Shown: one piece after another, positions 1 through 12,700 of the stretch | How positions within the stretch are numbered: position 1 is the stretch's first letter | Layout of the letters: every line of letters begins with the position of its first letter | Source: Heterostelium album PN500 | Lineage: Eukaryota > Evosea > Eumycetozoa > Acytosteliales > Acytosteliaceae | Direction: 5' to 3' | Length of the DNA stretch: 64,000 nt | Assembly (NCBI RefSeq): GCF_000004825.1 | Contig: NW_008805067.1 | Coordinates: forward strand, 372,001 to 436,000 | Position numbers and translations under genes: made by a program | Notes under the pieces: generated by a model | What the model saw: the letters and a program-made list of their open reading frames with translations, nothing else | Told to the model about the DNA's origin: nothing | Database searches by the model: none

Positions 1-1315
1 AGTTGATAAGGTCATTTCATGGTCCTTTAATATGAAAGTGATGGGCCAGTTAAATGAGAGCAATGTAACAAAGCTACACTTAAACAATGCATTAAACGAT
101 CCTATTTTCAATACATTTGTAAACATTCGAGAGCTTACCATTTCCTATCCACTCAAGTATTTCCCACCGAATCTCGATAGCCTAACTCTTGGTTGCGCAG
201 TAATATTGTGCTTAGAGGATCTAGAATTCCAATTCCCAACGACACTTACTGTCTTGAAAATCTCTCATTTAATCTATCCTTTACAACTTCTTCCCCGACT
301 ACCACCAAATCTCAGGGAGTTTACATGTTACGACCTAATGAGTTATCAACAACTTGCTACTGACGCATCATCAACACGGCCAATGCCAATCGATTTTTTA
401 CCACCAACTCTCACCTATCTTTGTTGCAATATTGTTTACGTGGAGCATATGCTTAAATACCAATTGAACACCACCATGCTTAGAATATTGGTATTGTTTG
501 GGAACATTGGCAATACTCCAACACTGGTTGCTGGATCCATTCCAGAGGGGGTCGAATCCATTGAATTGTGTAATGTAGAGAAGATAATGACTGGTTCTAT
601 TCCTTGGTCATGCAAATCACTAAAAATTGGAGCGCTAAATGTAGAGCCAGACACATTTGCCAATCTTGACAACCTGGAGACATTGTACATTGGAAGTTAT
701 CCAACAACAACTAAAGTAATCCCCATTAAACTACCAAAGAATCTAAAAAATTTGACATTACCTAATTGTAAGACAGTCAATGATTTGATTGTTGCGCTTC
801 CAAGCCAAATCGAAACGCTATCGTTGAGCAGTGAGTCATTCAGTTCGTTAAGATGTCCGATTCCCAAATCTCTGAAGCATTTGAAATTCAAATATGCAGC
901 GAAAACATCGACAATCTCACAGATATCGTATCAGGGTGACTCAACATTGGAATCTATTGATTTTGGTTATTGCGAACTTGTTCCAAAGTGGTCTATTCTC
1001 TCATATTTCAATTTAGCCAGCAGTACACCAATTGAACTTTTGCCAAAGTATATCCGTTCTATTGTTGTCTCACTTGAGTTCTTTGACAAGATCAGTTTCG
1101 ATAGTATTCCTCCCAACATAGTTGACATCACCATCAGATGCTCTGGTGGATATGGAACTGATCAACAATACCTTCTTCGAAAGATAGATGAAAATCATTT
1201 TTTAGTCTTTGGTCATAATAATTTTAGAGAAATTTTACATAGAAATATAATAGAGTTAAAATTAATAAAAAATTTTAGAATTTTAAAATATCTTTTTTTT
1301 TTTTTTTTATTATAA
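1..1315 (+). CDS. FNIP-repeat protein, 5' end outside window
   Basis: The reading frame is open to the first base (in-frame VDKVISWSFN precedes the first Met at position 32), so the gene starts upstream. The visible 427+ residues are irregular LRR-like repeats carrying the FNIP signature: an IP/LP-x-x-L-x-x-L core seen as LPPNLREFTC, LPKNLKNLTL, IPKSLKHLKF and IPPNIVDITI. The tail LLRKIDENHFLVFG is the usual end of dictyostelid FNIP proteins. Such proteins often carry an N-terminal F-box and are thought to select substrates for SCF ubiquitin ligases; no F-box is visible because the 5' end is missing. The last ~20 codons are AT-rich and run through a poly-T tract to TAA, so the true C-terminus is uncertain. 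A further FNIP-like frame lies just downstream (1358-1474). Confidence 0.75.
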   Translation, partial: VDKVISWSFNMKVMGQLNESNVTKLHLNNALNDPIFNTFVNIRELTISYPLKYFPPNLDSLTLGCAVILCLEDLEFQFPTTLTVLKISHLIYPLQLLPRLPPNLREFTCYDLMSYQQLATDASSTRPMPIDFLPPTLTYLCCNIVYVEHMLKYQLNTTMLRILVLFGNIGNTPTLVAGSIPEGVESIELCNVEKIMTGSIPWSCKSLKIGALNVEPDTFANLDNLETLYIGSYPTTTKVIPIKLPKNLKNLTLPNCKTVNDLIVALPSQIETLSLSSESFSSLRCPIPKSLKHLKFKYAAKTSTISQISYQGDSTLESIDFGYCELVPKWSILSYFNLASSTPIELLPKYIRSIVVSLEFFDKISFDSIPPNIVDITIRCSGGYGTDQQYLLRKIDENHFLVFGHNNFREILHRNIIELKLIKNFRILKYLFFFFLL

Positions 1316-1831
1316 TTTGATAAACATAGAAAACTATATTTCTTATCCCTCACTCACTCAAAAAAATTACTGATTGAGCCATTCAAAAATAATTCTGAAT
1401 TAATTTTACTGGTTAATTATCAAATATTTCCATCAACTTTGCAAAACTTTGAATTTAACCCGTTCAGAGTATAAACCTCCCTATTTAATTTTGTGTTGTT
1501 AAAAAACCTTTTATTTAAAGATTTAGTGTGACGGTGCTGATCAACTTTTCCTTTTTTGGTAAAAAACAAACTGTTTTTTTACAAAAAAATAATATCTATT
1601 TTCTTAGCAACAGCCCCCTTTTTTTGATAAAACTTTTTCCAGGATTTTTTTTTCATCCCTCTTTTGTGGATAAATTTATTATATTGATCAATTTTAAAAA
1701 TAGGTGGATTTTAGACTTTTATTAATTTGGATAAAGAGACGCATCGTCACCTGAACAGTTTTTTTTTTCTATACATTGTCATCAATTAAATTTATATTCT
1801 ATAATTTTCTAGAAATAATAACACATATAAA
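1316..1831. other. Intergenic, with FNIP-like coding relic
   Basis: No intact gene. A frame from about 1358 to a TAA at 1472-1474 reads SKKLLIEPFKNN through to IFPSTLQNFEFNPFRV, which has the FNIP-type P-x-x-L-x-x-F spacing. It is either a decayed extra repeat of the upstream gene or a 3' exon whose junction I could not place. The rest is T-rich DNA ending in the presumed promoter of the first 4TM gene. Confidence 0.4.
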
Positions 1832-2466
1832 ATGAAAAATATTTGGGGTATCATAGTTTTGGTTTTATTAATTATCACTTGGATTTTTACTACTGTTTCT
1901 TTTAAAAGTATGATTATATAGAGATTTTAATGAATATCAAATTAATTAATATATTGAAACATGTTTGTAGCCTCATGGTATAGATTTTACGATGATTTAA
2001 GTGATAATGGTTGGATCTATTTCGATTACTTACAGTTGATGTTTCCATTTCCGGAACTCACATTAAACAAGTTTTCACTACTAGTATTGCCTTTGCCGCA
2101 ATTTCATGGATTTTCACAACTATTACCATTATAATAAATATAGTGGACCGTATTAAGTCAGGCCTCTCAAAATTAAAATTCGGTAGATTCCTTCCAATCG
2201 TAGCTTTTCTCTTTGCTTTGTTCTCAGTCTTGGTGATGCAAGCAACTCCGAAAGCTCTCTCTAGTGACTGTTCTGACAGTAGTATCAAGGGATTCGTCTG
2301 GATTGGGTCATGCGAAGGCTATGGTTGCTTTAAGAACCTTAATGAAAGCGGCCAATGTGGAGCTTCAACAGGTTGGGTTATGATGATAATAGCTACCATC
2401 ACATCGTTTTTTGCTTCATTATTCAGTTCTATCTTTATTCGGTACGGTGTAGCTTTAGCTAAATAA
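1832..2466 (+). CDS. Small four-TM membrane protein, copy 1 (loop damaged or spliced out)
   Basis: Exon 1 is 1832-1907 (MKNIWGIIVLVLLIITW..., TM1), followed by a GTATGA donor. Exon 2 can join in frame only at TTACAG (exon from 2036), giving 168 aa that lack the first extracellular loop. The acceptor matching the neighbour gene (TTTGTAG, exon from 1971) would encode SWYRFYDDLSDNGW, but that frame then runs out of register and stops. TM2-TM4 follow (TSIAFAAISWIFTTITIII; FLPIVAFLFALFSVLV; GWVMMIIATITSFFASLFSS), with a cysteine-bearing second loop. Topology resembles claudin/PMP22-type tetraspanning proteins, but I recognise no family signature. It is a tandem paralogue of the gene at 2974. It may be a pseudogene with a small loop deletion, or it may use the later acceptor. 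Confidence 0.6.
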
Positions 2467-2973
2467 TAAATAAATTTATTTAATAAATAAAGTAATATAT
2501 TTACTATTATATTTGTTTGATTATTCATCTTGTAACTGATCGATCTTTTTATTTTTTTTTAAATCTGTTTGTTTCTGTTTTTTTATCGAAAATTAATTTA
2601 AATTTATTCAAAAATGTATTATTCATACTCATTTGATCTATGGAAGTTTTTATTTATCTCGTTTAAAAAAAAAAGTGTGAAGGTTTGAAACTCAGTTGTT
2701 TTTTAGATCTTTCACAAAAGCTGTGCAAAATTTTTTCATTTTTTGGGGAGGCATAAATTGAAATTACACACTTAAAAATGTGGTAATGATTTTTTTTTTC
2801 CATTAAAAGCAATTTTTTTTTTGGAAAACACAAAAGTTTCAACATTTTTTAAATGAGGGATGTGATCGAAAAACTTTTTATTTTATTTAAATCGTTAACA
2901 ATTTTGCGAGATTAACTTTTATTCATTCTTTTATTTATTTTTGTACAGATACATATTAATTAATACATACAAA
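2467..2973. other. Intergenic region
   Basis: AT-rich spacer between the two 4TM paralogues, with poly-T and poly-A tracts. Nothing coding or structured stands out. Confidence 0.5.
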
Positions 2974-3647
2974 ATGAAGAATATCTGGGGTATTATAGTT
3001 TTAGTTCTTTTAATTTTCACTTGGGCATTGACAACTGCAACATTTGGAAGTAAGTGTTGAAATTTTTGTTTTTTATTATTAAATTTAAAACAATTAAAAT
3101 AAATCTTAATCTTTTATTTTTTTTTTTTTCTAAAAAAATAGCTTCATGGTACAGATTGCATGACGAGTTGACCAACAGAGGATGGGCTTATTTTAAATAT
3201 TCGCACTATGATATTGGTCCAGATACCTATTCCATTTCAGGATCCAATATCCAAAAGGTACTCCAAACCTGTCTTGCTTTTGCCTGTATCTCTTGGATTT
3301 TCACCACTGTTACCATCTTTATCAATATTATGGATCGTGTAAAATCTGGAGTTTCATTGTTCAAGGTTGCTCGTTTCCTTCCAATTGGTTCTTTCCTCTT
3401 TGCTTTGTTCTCAGTTTTGGTTCTCATTGCTTGGCCAAAGGCTTTTAAAAAAGACTGTGAAAAGAATGCCTCCTATTTGACATGGGCTGCCACTGGTTGT
3501 GGTGACTGGGGATGTTTCAAGGACCTTAGAGTTGGAGGAGATTGCGAGCCATATGCAGGTTGGGCATGTATGATAGTTTCAACAATCACTTCTTTTATTG
3601 CAGCTTTAATAAGCGCAATTTTCACTCGTTATGGTGTTTCAGCTTAA
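2974..3647 (+). CDS. Small four-TM membrane protein, copy 2
   Basis: Two exons, 2974-3049 and 3142-3647, with a canonical GTAAGT...AATAG intron in phase 1, give 193 aa. TM1 is IWGIIVLVLLIFTWALTTATF. A short loop with SWYRLHDELTNRGWAYFKY follows, then TM2 (CLAFACISWIFTTVTIFIN), TM3 (FLPIGSFLFALFSVLVLIAW), a loop with four cysteines (CEKN, GCGDWGCF, DCEP) and TM4 (MIVSTITSFIAALISAIF). Two extracellular loops with the larger cysteine set in the second are reminiscent of PMP22/claudin-like proteins, but no named motif is present. It is the intact member of a tandem pair; copy 1 shares exon structure and most TM residues. Function unknown. Confidence 0.8.
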
Positions 3648-3742
3648 ATCAATTAACCATCGTCAATTAAATAAAATTAAAATCTGTTTTAGCTTGTTGA
3701 TTCAATTTATTTTGTTTATTATGAAATAATTATTTATTTCTT

Positions 3743-6700
3743 TTAAAGAGATTTAACATTACCAACAGAAAGATTTAAAAGTGGTGGAGAGGAAACATAT
3801 TGTCCGTCACTGGAAAGTGGAGTTCCACGAAGATCTGGATAGTCTGCGATAACTGCCTTGCTCAAGTAATTGGTGGACCATCTTGGGTAGTTGGGGAAAT
3901 TGGCTGGGTCGAATGATGAAACAACTGTGATATTTGTTGTGGCATCAAGTGACATTAAAACTTTACATCCAATCTGTGGTTTGACAATGGATTTCAATTT
4001 TATATTTGCTGCAAAGGTATAATCACCTTTGATCAAAGTAACATCTGAATTTGTATCGTCAGAGATTGTTAAACCATTACATTTAGCATCTATCATTTAA
4101 AAATATATATTTGTTAATTAAATAAATCTACAAAGTTAATTTTTGGTTTTTATCATGATATTTACATTGAACAGAGAATTTTAGTTTATCTTTTGTAAAT
4201 GTCTGTGTCTTGCTATATACCATTGAATTGATTCCAACTGTCCAAATAGCATTTACAGGATTGGAGGTCGATGTACAGTAGCAGAACCACGAACAATTAA
4301 TCTCATTGTAGGCAAAGGCTGGTGTTAGATTAGCACCGATGGCATAGTTTTTAGTTTGAGTTCCTGCTTTAATTGTTGCTCCATTACATTTAGAAGCTAA
4401 TTAAATACATAAAATAATATTAATAACATTATTGATTTTGATCAATCAATTTTACATACACTTGTATTGGAAATTATAATATGATGGTGGAAGATTTCCA
4501 ATAATAAAAGTAAGAACACCATCATCGGTGAGCGGTGTAATTGCAGCTGCTAAACAAGATGCTCTAGTTTCATTGATAAAAGATACAAGTTGACATGGAT
4601 TACCATCGACCAGAATTTTAGAGTATCCTAAGGCAATATTTGCTGGTGGGAAATTTTGTCCGTTGATGATAAGTTCGTTTGCTGGTAGTCGAGATGGTTG
4701 AAGAACAAATCCTGTAGCTGAAGCAGCGGCACGACTCAATGTGTATGGTTCAGAAACTACAAAATTATCAAACTTGATTGTGATTGAACATTTTGTGATG
4801 CCTGCAATGACCGGACATTGGTATTTCGATCCATCTGGGAGCAATGTACAAGCCGATGAACCTCCACATGGTGAAGAAGCCTGAGGTGTTTTACTGGACC
4901 AATTGTTAATAAAGAAAGAGCCGCCGATTGTTGGAACAATTAGGTTATCCACCAAAAGATTATCAGCTAGAATTTCGATTTGTGTTGGATTGATTGCAAC
5001 TACAACGGCTTGATTGTCTCTTGCTTCAAATCTTGTGACCGAAGTTAATAGAACAACAACCATATTTGGTGCGGTTGTAAATGATTTCACACTGTTGCTC
5101 CACGAAATAGGCAGACCGGCCAAGTAGTTGCTATTGTAAACACCGACTGGGAGTTCAAGTGTCGCTCCAGAATAAGTTGGTTGATCATAGAATATCTGCG
5201 AGGGTGCACCATTCAAATATTGGTAGTATGGCCAATAGAATTGTGGCTGTGTGGCAGAGAGCATCGTTGGATTGTTAATTACAGGCCGGATATTTCCAAC
5301 CGATGAAAATTGAAAAGTAACCATTGGCGTGATATCGATTGTATAACTTGTTGATCCTGTCTTGGTAATTGTTGAATAAGTTTGTTGGTCATCTAGATAA
5401 ATAGTAATAGTGACGACCGATTGTTTTAGTTCAATAAGAGAAGCATCGTTATTTATATTATCTAAATTCTTATCGATATATAAATTGAGTTGGATCAGCT
5501 GTGGATATCGAATATTAATTGTATTGGAATCGGTAAAGTCGACAGTACAATTGGATGGGAATGATTTAGTAATTTTCTGCATTGTACACGATGAATTTAG
5601 AGAACTCATACACCATCCGAAATCAGATAGTTTATAACTTCCATATTGTAACGACAATATTTCTACTCCAGATATAATATTTCCATAACATCCTTTACCA
5701 TCTAAAATATCAATTAAAGATTATTAATTAATTGATAAACTAAATATATGTAGTTTTGATTTAAAATAATTACTTTTTTTGTTAATCCAATATGTTGAAT
5801 TAAACCTGGTGTTGAAGGTGATAGATTAACACTGATTGGTTTCAATAGATAATGTGTTGAGCTTGGTGGAACAGATAAGACAAACGATCCTGAATATAGA
5901 CCTGAAAATGTATATGATCCCATTGCATTGGTAGTTGCGGTGGTTGTAAGTCCAAGTACAACTTTAACATTTGAAAGTATAATTTCACCGGAATCTCTAA
6001 TGTTGTTTCCATTCAAATCTTCAAAAACTACACCTCTTACCAATATTACAGAATAAACCATTTTATACTCCTTAAAAGCAAAAAGTCTCATTTGGTTCAT
6101 CATCATTGACAATGGTACAGAACCACTTCCTGCAGGAACAGTACAGGTTACCAATGTTTGATCTGTTAGCGATGCGTTACAATTCAATGGGTTGGTATAT
6201 GAAGGACCACCATAGAAAAAGTTGGGAACAGCCGAGATGTATGGTGAGAAGAATTGTATCTGTTGACCACTTGGTTCGACACCATTGAATGCGCTAAACA
6301 GTGGAATATAAGAAACTTCAATCAAAACAAGTGACATTTGATTGATATTGGTTCTAGTTGGTGCACTTAATTGGAGTACTGGAGTAGAGAGTTCGGTTTT
6401 GGTGAATGTGACTCTGATATCAGTGGTAAATGTATTTAGTGAATTGATTATTCCACTACCATAATGATTCTTTGTTCCTACAAATCCCATATTGGAAAGA
6501 GTCGATAAATTATACTTTCCAATTGGTAACGACAGTTCTACTCCATATGAATTATAGAGAATAACTGGTTTTATAGAATCGTAGCTCCATCTATATAATC
6601 CATAGGTATCTGATAGTGGATCGGATATGTAATACACCTTTTTGTTTAATATTGAGTAGACGTTTGGGTTGGAGAACACTAGAGACACTGTAACTGCACC

Positions 6701-9700
6701 TTTGTAAGAAAGGAATTGTACTGGATTGGTTTGAGCGACTGTGCTAAGTTGTCTGCCATTCTTGGTGCTATATAGAATGGTGATTGTACCTGGAGTGGGC
6801 TCATCTTCGCTGGCGTCTTTAACACCATTTAGATTATTGTCGAAATAGAATAAAAGTGTTATTGGAGAACCTATTTCAATAATTGCAATATTGCTGAGTG
6901 AAGTGGCAACACATTGACTTGGCTGAGGTGAGAGTGAAGTAACTGGATATTTACAATCTAGAGTGTTTACACAGATATCATATACCCAAAGATTGGTTGT
7001 TCCTTGTTGGAGAGTGACGATGGTCTGTCCGTTGGTGGATGGATAGGATTGAACACAGTTCTTCTTTGACCAAACAGGGATTTTGATAACATTGACGTCG
7101 GTTGCTGATATTTCTATATTATAGTTATTCAATGGGAGAACAAGATCCGGTGTTACTTGAATGCTCATCAAGTAGGAACCAGCTGGAATTGTAAAGGTAC
7201 CGGAAGTTGGCGTGATATCGTATGGATTTGAAATGCCCGATAGCAATACGGTTCCTGATACTGTTGGTTCATCTTGTTGCTGTAGACCATCCATGTTGTT
7301 ATCTTGGTATATTTCAATGAATGTGTTAAAGTCGAATTGAAGGTTCATCAAATTCGATGCTCTTCCCTCAACAACTACTTGTACTGATATTAAATGTAAT
7401 TCTAATACATTTAGACCGACAGAAATCTGATTCTCATCGATAAATGTCTGGTTAAATCTGATTGGTTGAGATTGTTGATCTAGGAATTCGATATACGAAG
7501 TTGAGATATCATATGGGATTTGATTTGGAATGAAATTCTTTCCGAAAATGATAATATTATTGGTCTGGAAAGAGAATGCCATCGATTCGATTACCGGAGG
7601 CAAATAAACATTGACAATGGTTGTGTTATCATAGATATTGGTTGCTATTTCAAATTCAAGATTATTCTTGATACCCTCTGGAATTTGACATTCAATAAAC
7701 AAATTGAATGGAACACAATCGACAGGCTGTGAATCGAATTTGGTGGAGGCAATATCGTTGAGACTACTTCCAAATGAATCACCATGGAATTGAATTAGTC
7801 CACCTCTAGTGGAGATTTGTGATGCCTGTGAGGTGATTGCCGACGATTGGTACTGGAAGTATTTGTTTGAGAATATCGGTTTATGTCTTGCTATTTGGAC
7901 GGTTATCAATTCATTGGAGATACCATATGGAATACGACAGTTGATGATGCTTTCGGACAACGAGAGAATCGGACATTCTTTGAAACCTATGAACACTTTA
8001 GATCTGTAGAGATCCTGACCGAATGAAGAACCTTCGATTCTTAGGATATCGAAAACTTTTCCAATGACAGGGGTGAATGAGTTTATTATTGGATTTTGAT
8101 AGGATACCATATTTAAACCCAATCCATTTCCATTCAGTGAAGGAACATTATATCTGTTGATTGCCAGAGAAATGAAGAAACCAGCACCGGAACCACTTGG
8201 AATTTGACAAGTTATCATTAAATCACTTAAAGATAAAATAGTTAAACTATCAGAAATACCTTTAGCTTTAAGATTTATCAATGATTTTGTATTTCCAAAG
8301 TTTTCTCCGTTAATAGTTAGAATAGTACCACTCGATGGTAAAATGAATGGTGTAACAGAATGAATAACTGGTACTAAAAATGAAAATAAATAAAATATTA
8401 ATAAATAATTTGATCCTAAATGATAATATTGATTTTACAACTTACAATTATAGGTAAAAGAGAATGAAAGTGTTTGTGAATCAAATTGATCGTTGGATGG
8501 ATTGTAAAGGGTTATTGGTTGATTATTTCCATATCCAGATGGAACCATACATTGGATCTTGGTGGAATCAATGAATGTTGATTGAATACAATTATTACTA
8601 CCAACACTTGCAATCATTCCACTGGTGAAATGGTATCCTTGAATATCCATTGGATAGTTTCCAGAGGTTGGACCACTGGAAATGGATACACTTTGAATGA
8701 TTGGACCGCTAATTAAACAAATGGAATCGATGATTTCAATGACATTGGACTTTGGTAAGGTTGTAAATGAAACATCACAGAGTTGACCACGTAGATTCGC
8801 AATAACCATACCACTGTAAAGATTGGATAGAGTTGGTGCTACTGCATCAATGAAATAAACTTGTAAATCTGAATCGTAGTTGGAATCGCTTGATAGTGAA
8901 TTCAATGGTTCGCCCGAAGATGTAATGGTTTCAATTAAGTGAATCATTGAAACCATTGACATTGGATCACACAGTTTCTTAGTTTCACCTGTGAGATAGC
9001 AAAGTTTGATACTACCAAAGGAGATATCGTTATACAATAAATCTAGATTCTGAATCAAATGATTGGCAACTATTGAATTTAATGGATTCTCCAATAATAT
9101 TTGAATGGCTTGATTTGTCTCCCATTTTGAGAAAATTGATGAATACAGCTCTTCCAATTGAATTGGAGAAAGAGAAGTGAGTTGATAACTTGTGAAATAT
9201 CCAGGTTCGACAAGTGTTTGCTCAAGCATATTATAATAATATGACTGTGGATTTGCTGTTGATGACATTAATCTATTACGACTACTAGCAGTTATTAAAG
9301 CAGGATCAAATCCATTGTAAAGAATAATATCTGCATTCTCTTTGACTTGGTTGGCCATTGGAAGGTTCTTGTAGATATTGACAATGGTCTGAGCATGCAT
9401 CGCTTGGTCGAGGATTGTTTGCCATGGAATTTCACGACCTTGGTTTTTATCTTCGTGTGTATCGGAGGAAACACCATTGACAGGGCCCAACTTTTGATCA
9501 TCTTGTGTATCTAACCAATCCCAAACAGTGGCAGCATACCAATAGGCTGAAGGTGGATCGATATTATTTGGCATACCTTCAAGATCAACTGGTGTTTTTC
9601 TTTCAGGATTCAAACTAAAACATACATCAATATTTGAATTTATTGAACCTCTCATTAACTTTTAAAGATAATAATAATAATTTTTAAATTAGCAAAATGA

Positions 9701-12700
9701 TTAATTAAATATGTAAATTTACCAAACTTACATTAATTAAATGTTTAGAAATAGCCCATGAAATTCCTTTAATAATATTATTATCAACTGTAACAGTATT
9801 GTCTCTTTGTTGGATGAGTAAAAGAATTGATTTCCAAGTGAGAACGAATGCTATTTCTTCTTGACACTGAATATTATGAATATGTAACTGTCCATTCTCC
9901 ACTCTACTTTCAGTACCTGGTGTTGTTACTACAATTTCATAGGTTGGTGATACGGCTAACCAATTGAGGCAGTTTGCTATGAGATATTCGATGAAATGAT
10001 TGATAAATGGCATTGGGTTGTTAGATGGTATCATGAAATTGGCGTGTGTTACAAACTCGATGACTGGATGATAGAGATATTGAAATGGGTTTGTTGCCAA
10101 GTCAAATGCGGTATCTACTCTATATGAACTTTCAATATCACATGGAGATACAATACGATTACATGCAAACACTGAAAATTGTGCGGTTTGTAATGCATAC
10201 AACTGTTGAATATGTATTGGATTTGGTTTGTTGGCAGTGATTGAGAATGACCATGTTTCGGTCCATTCTGCCTTTTCATTGATGTCACTACGATAGATAA
10301 ACATCTCGGTTTCGAATTGACTTGTGATGTCTGTTGTACCGTAGGTTCTTGGTATGGTTGGAATTGCATGGTGAGTAACTCCCTTATCATAAGTGACAGT
10401 TTGGAACACCTCGAAAACACTTCCCGATGGAACAGCTATTAGAATATCGGTTGGTTTGATCCTCACTTGAATGATTGAATTTATCATCCAAACTGGAAGA
10501 TCCATCGATTGGATTCCAAAGAGATTGGCACCAACGTTGATTGGAACAACATTTGAATAACGGGCAACTCTATTTGAAAAATAGTTTACAAGCACCGGAC
10601 TGAAAATGCAGGCTGCTCCACCACCACGAATACCCTGTCCGTTATGACGATTGCTATCACCGGCACAGAAAATATTGTCGTAACGAAGCGTGGAGAATGG
10701 CTGTGCTTGCATATTATACATCAACTTGGAGTGGTCTCTGTCGGCACGGTGTTGTATCGATCGTAGATTCTCCATGATATCGGTACTGTGAAGTGTGTAC
10801 TCGACATTAGAGAGTAGTTTCTGTCGATCGAGTGTTTGGTAAGCTCGCTTTCCTACACCCAACTCAAGTGTCTGAACAAAGAACGGTCTGACACGAGGTG
10901 GAGGCAAGTCATTGAAGACGTCCAACATTTTCTCATAGATATCGATACCGTCTAGCATGAAGTGAGAATTGGTATTTCTGATCCTTAGTGCTGTGGCACT
11001 AGCAGATACTTGAGGAACCATTTGCTCTTCATACTTATTCGATGTTTTTGCAAACAAATCCAACAAATTTCCACCTTTTGTTCTGAAATTATATTTCCAC
11101 CAACAATTATCTTTTAAATTACCTTTTGCTGTAACGACTGCTTTACAATTCTAGAATTTAAAGAAATAGTTATTAAATATTATTATTATTTTAAAATTGT
11201 TAATTATACTTACATCTACAATTGCTCTAATTGCAAGATGATCTGGATTTAAAAGAATATCAAGTTGTTTGTAGATATTAGGTAGTCCGTGATAGACTGA
11301 TTGGAATAACATTGGATTGTTTTGAGAGATGAATTTAGATACAAAGTTGATACCGGTGGTGTCTGGATTGGCATTATCGTGGGGACCGAATGTATAGCAG
11401 AAGAAATGTTGGTTGAGTGATTTGTCACCAAGCCAATTGGGTGTATCGATACCGTAGTACTCGTAGGGTGGTGGTCCAGGAACTTTTTTAGTGGGCAGCG
11501 TTGCACCGTTGAACGTAAATGCTGGCCAATATGGCTGAGAATGGATAATGTGAAGTCCTGAACCAGTGTCATGGTCATAGATAACCATACCTTTGGTATG
11601 TCCCCAATTGGTTCCTTTCGAATAGATATGGAAATTTGCTAGTGGATCTTCTGTATCTTTTACTTTGTGACCATCGGGTTTACGCATTCCAACTTGATCA
11701 TTATAGAAATAGTAGGAGTAGCCATATTGAATTTGGTCGAATGTCGCAGCCAGAGGAGACAACTCAGTAGTGGTATCGGTCAAGCCCTGTAATCTTTGTA
11801 CGGCAGCAGTGTCATACTGATTGTCTAGGTATAAGTAACTATCTTTTTCATAGTCAGGAGTGTCTTCTGTCTCACGAAACTTAAAGGTGAATGACCAATC
11901 GACAGGTGGATTCGGTAGCACCGATGGCAGTTGTTGTGTTCTACCCAAACAAGATAAACCATAGAATCGAATATTAATAGTATTGGAAACTAGCTGTGGA
12001 CTATAAGAAACTTGAACAGAATATTCTATTTCAAAGGGACTCTTGACAGTACAGAATATATTGGTTTGTACACGTATATCTTCACAGGCGATTGTGAAGA
12101 GATTTCCGGTGGTGGGATTCACTCCTGTCAGTTGGACAGTGGGTGCAATGCTGTCTACAAAGTTGGTGCCACCAATGGTTATTTGTGTTCTGATTGGATT
12201 GGTATTGAAATTGGTAAACGAAGGTGTAAATCTGGCCATAGGTGGAGAGATTGTTTGTAGCTGAGGTGGAGTGGCGAGATAGGTAATAGCGATAGTTGTA
12301 TCTGGGATTGCAATTGGCGGATTTGCACCGGTCACCCAACTCATCATGATATTAAACTGACCGGGTGTATTAGCTGGAATGCTAACCCTAATCTCTGCAT
12401 ATTGCAATCCATCGATATTGACATAACCACCGGTTCTAGCCAAAAGTGCAGCGGGATTGTAATCGAAATGGAAATTTGGAATCTGACCATTTGCAACCTC
12501 TCTAGTATAGACTATCATTTCACCACCCAACAGAGAAGGAAAAACTCTATTGGCATTAATTGATGCATCTATATAAGAGAGATATTGTTAATTAATGATA
12601 TTCATTTTGTTTTGGTTTGTTAAACTCTTAACTTACGATAGTTTATATCAATATTATGAATATTCGATGGTGCTGGATATGTTGTCAAATCAATTTCAAT

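Noticed and set aside
1528-1725. 65-aa ORF in the first intergenic region
   Set aside because: Begins at a non-ATG codon and is F/I/K-rich translation of T and A tracts.
11102-11150. Apparent intron (GTAATT...TTTCAG) and 28-nt micro-exon in the DNase II region
   Set aside because: Using it breaks the reading frame, whereas reading through gives a continuous frame (NCKAVVTAKGNLKDN...) from 11150.
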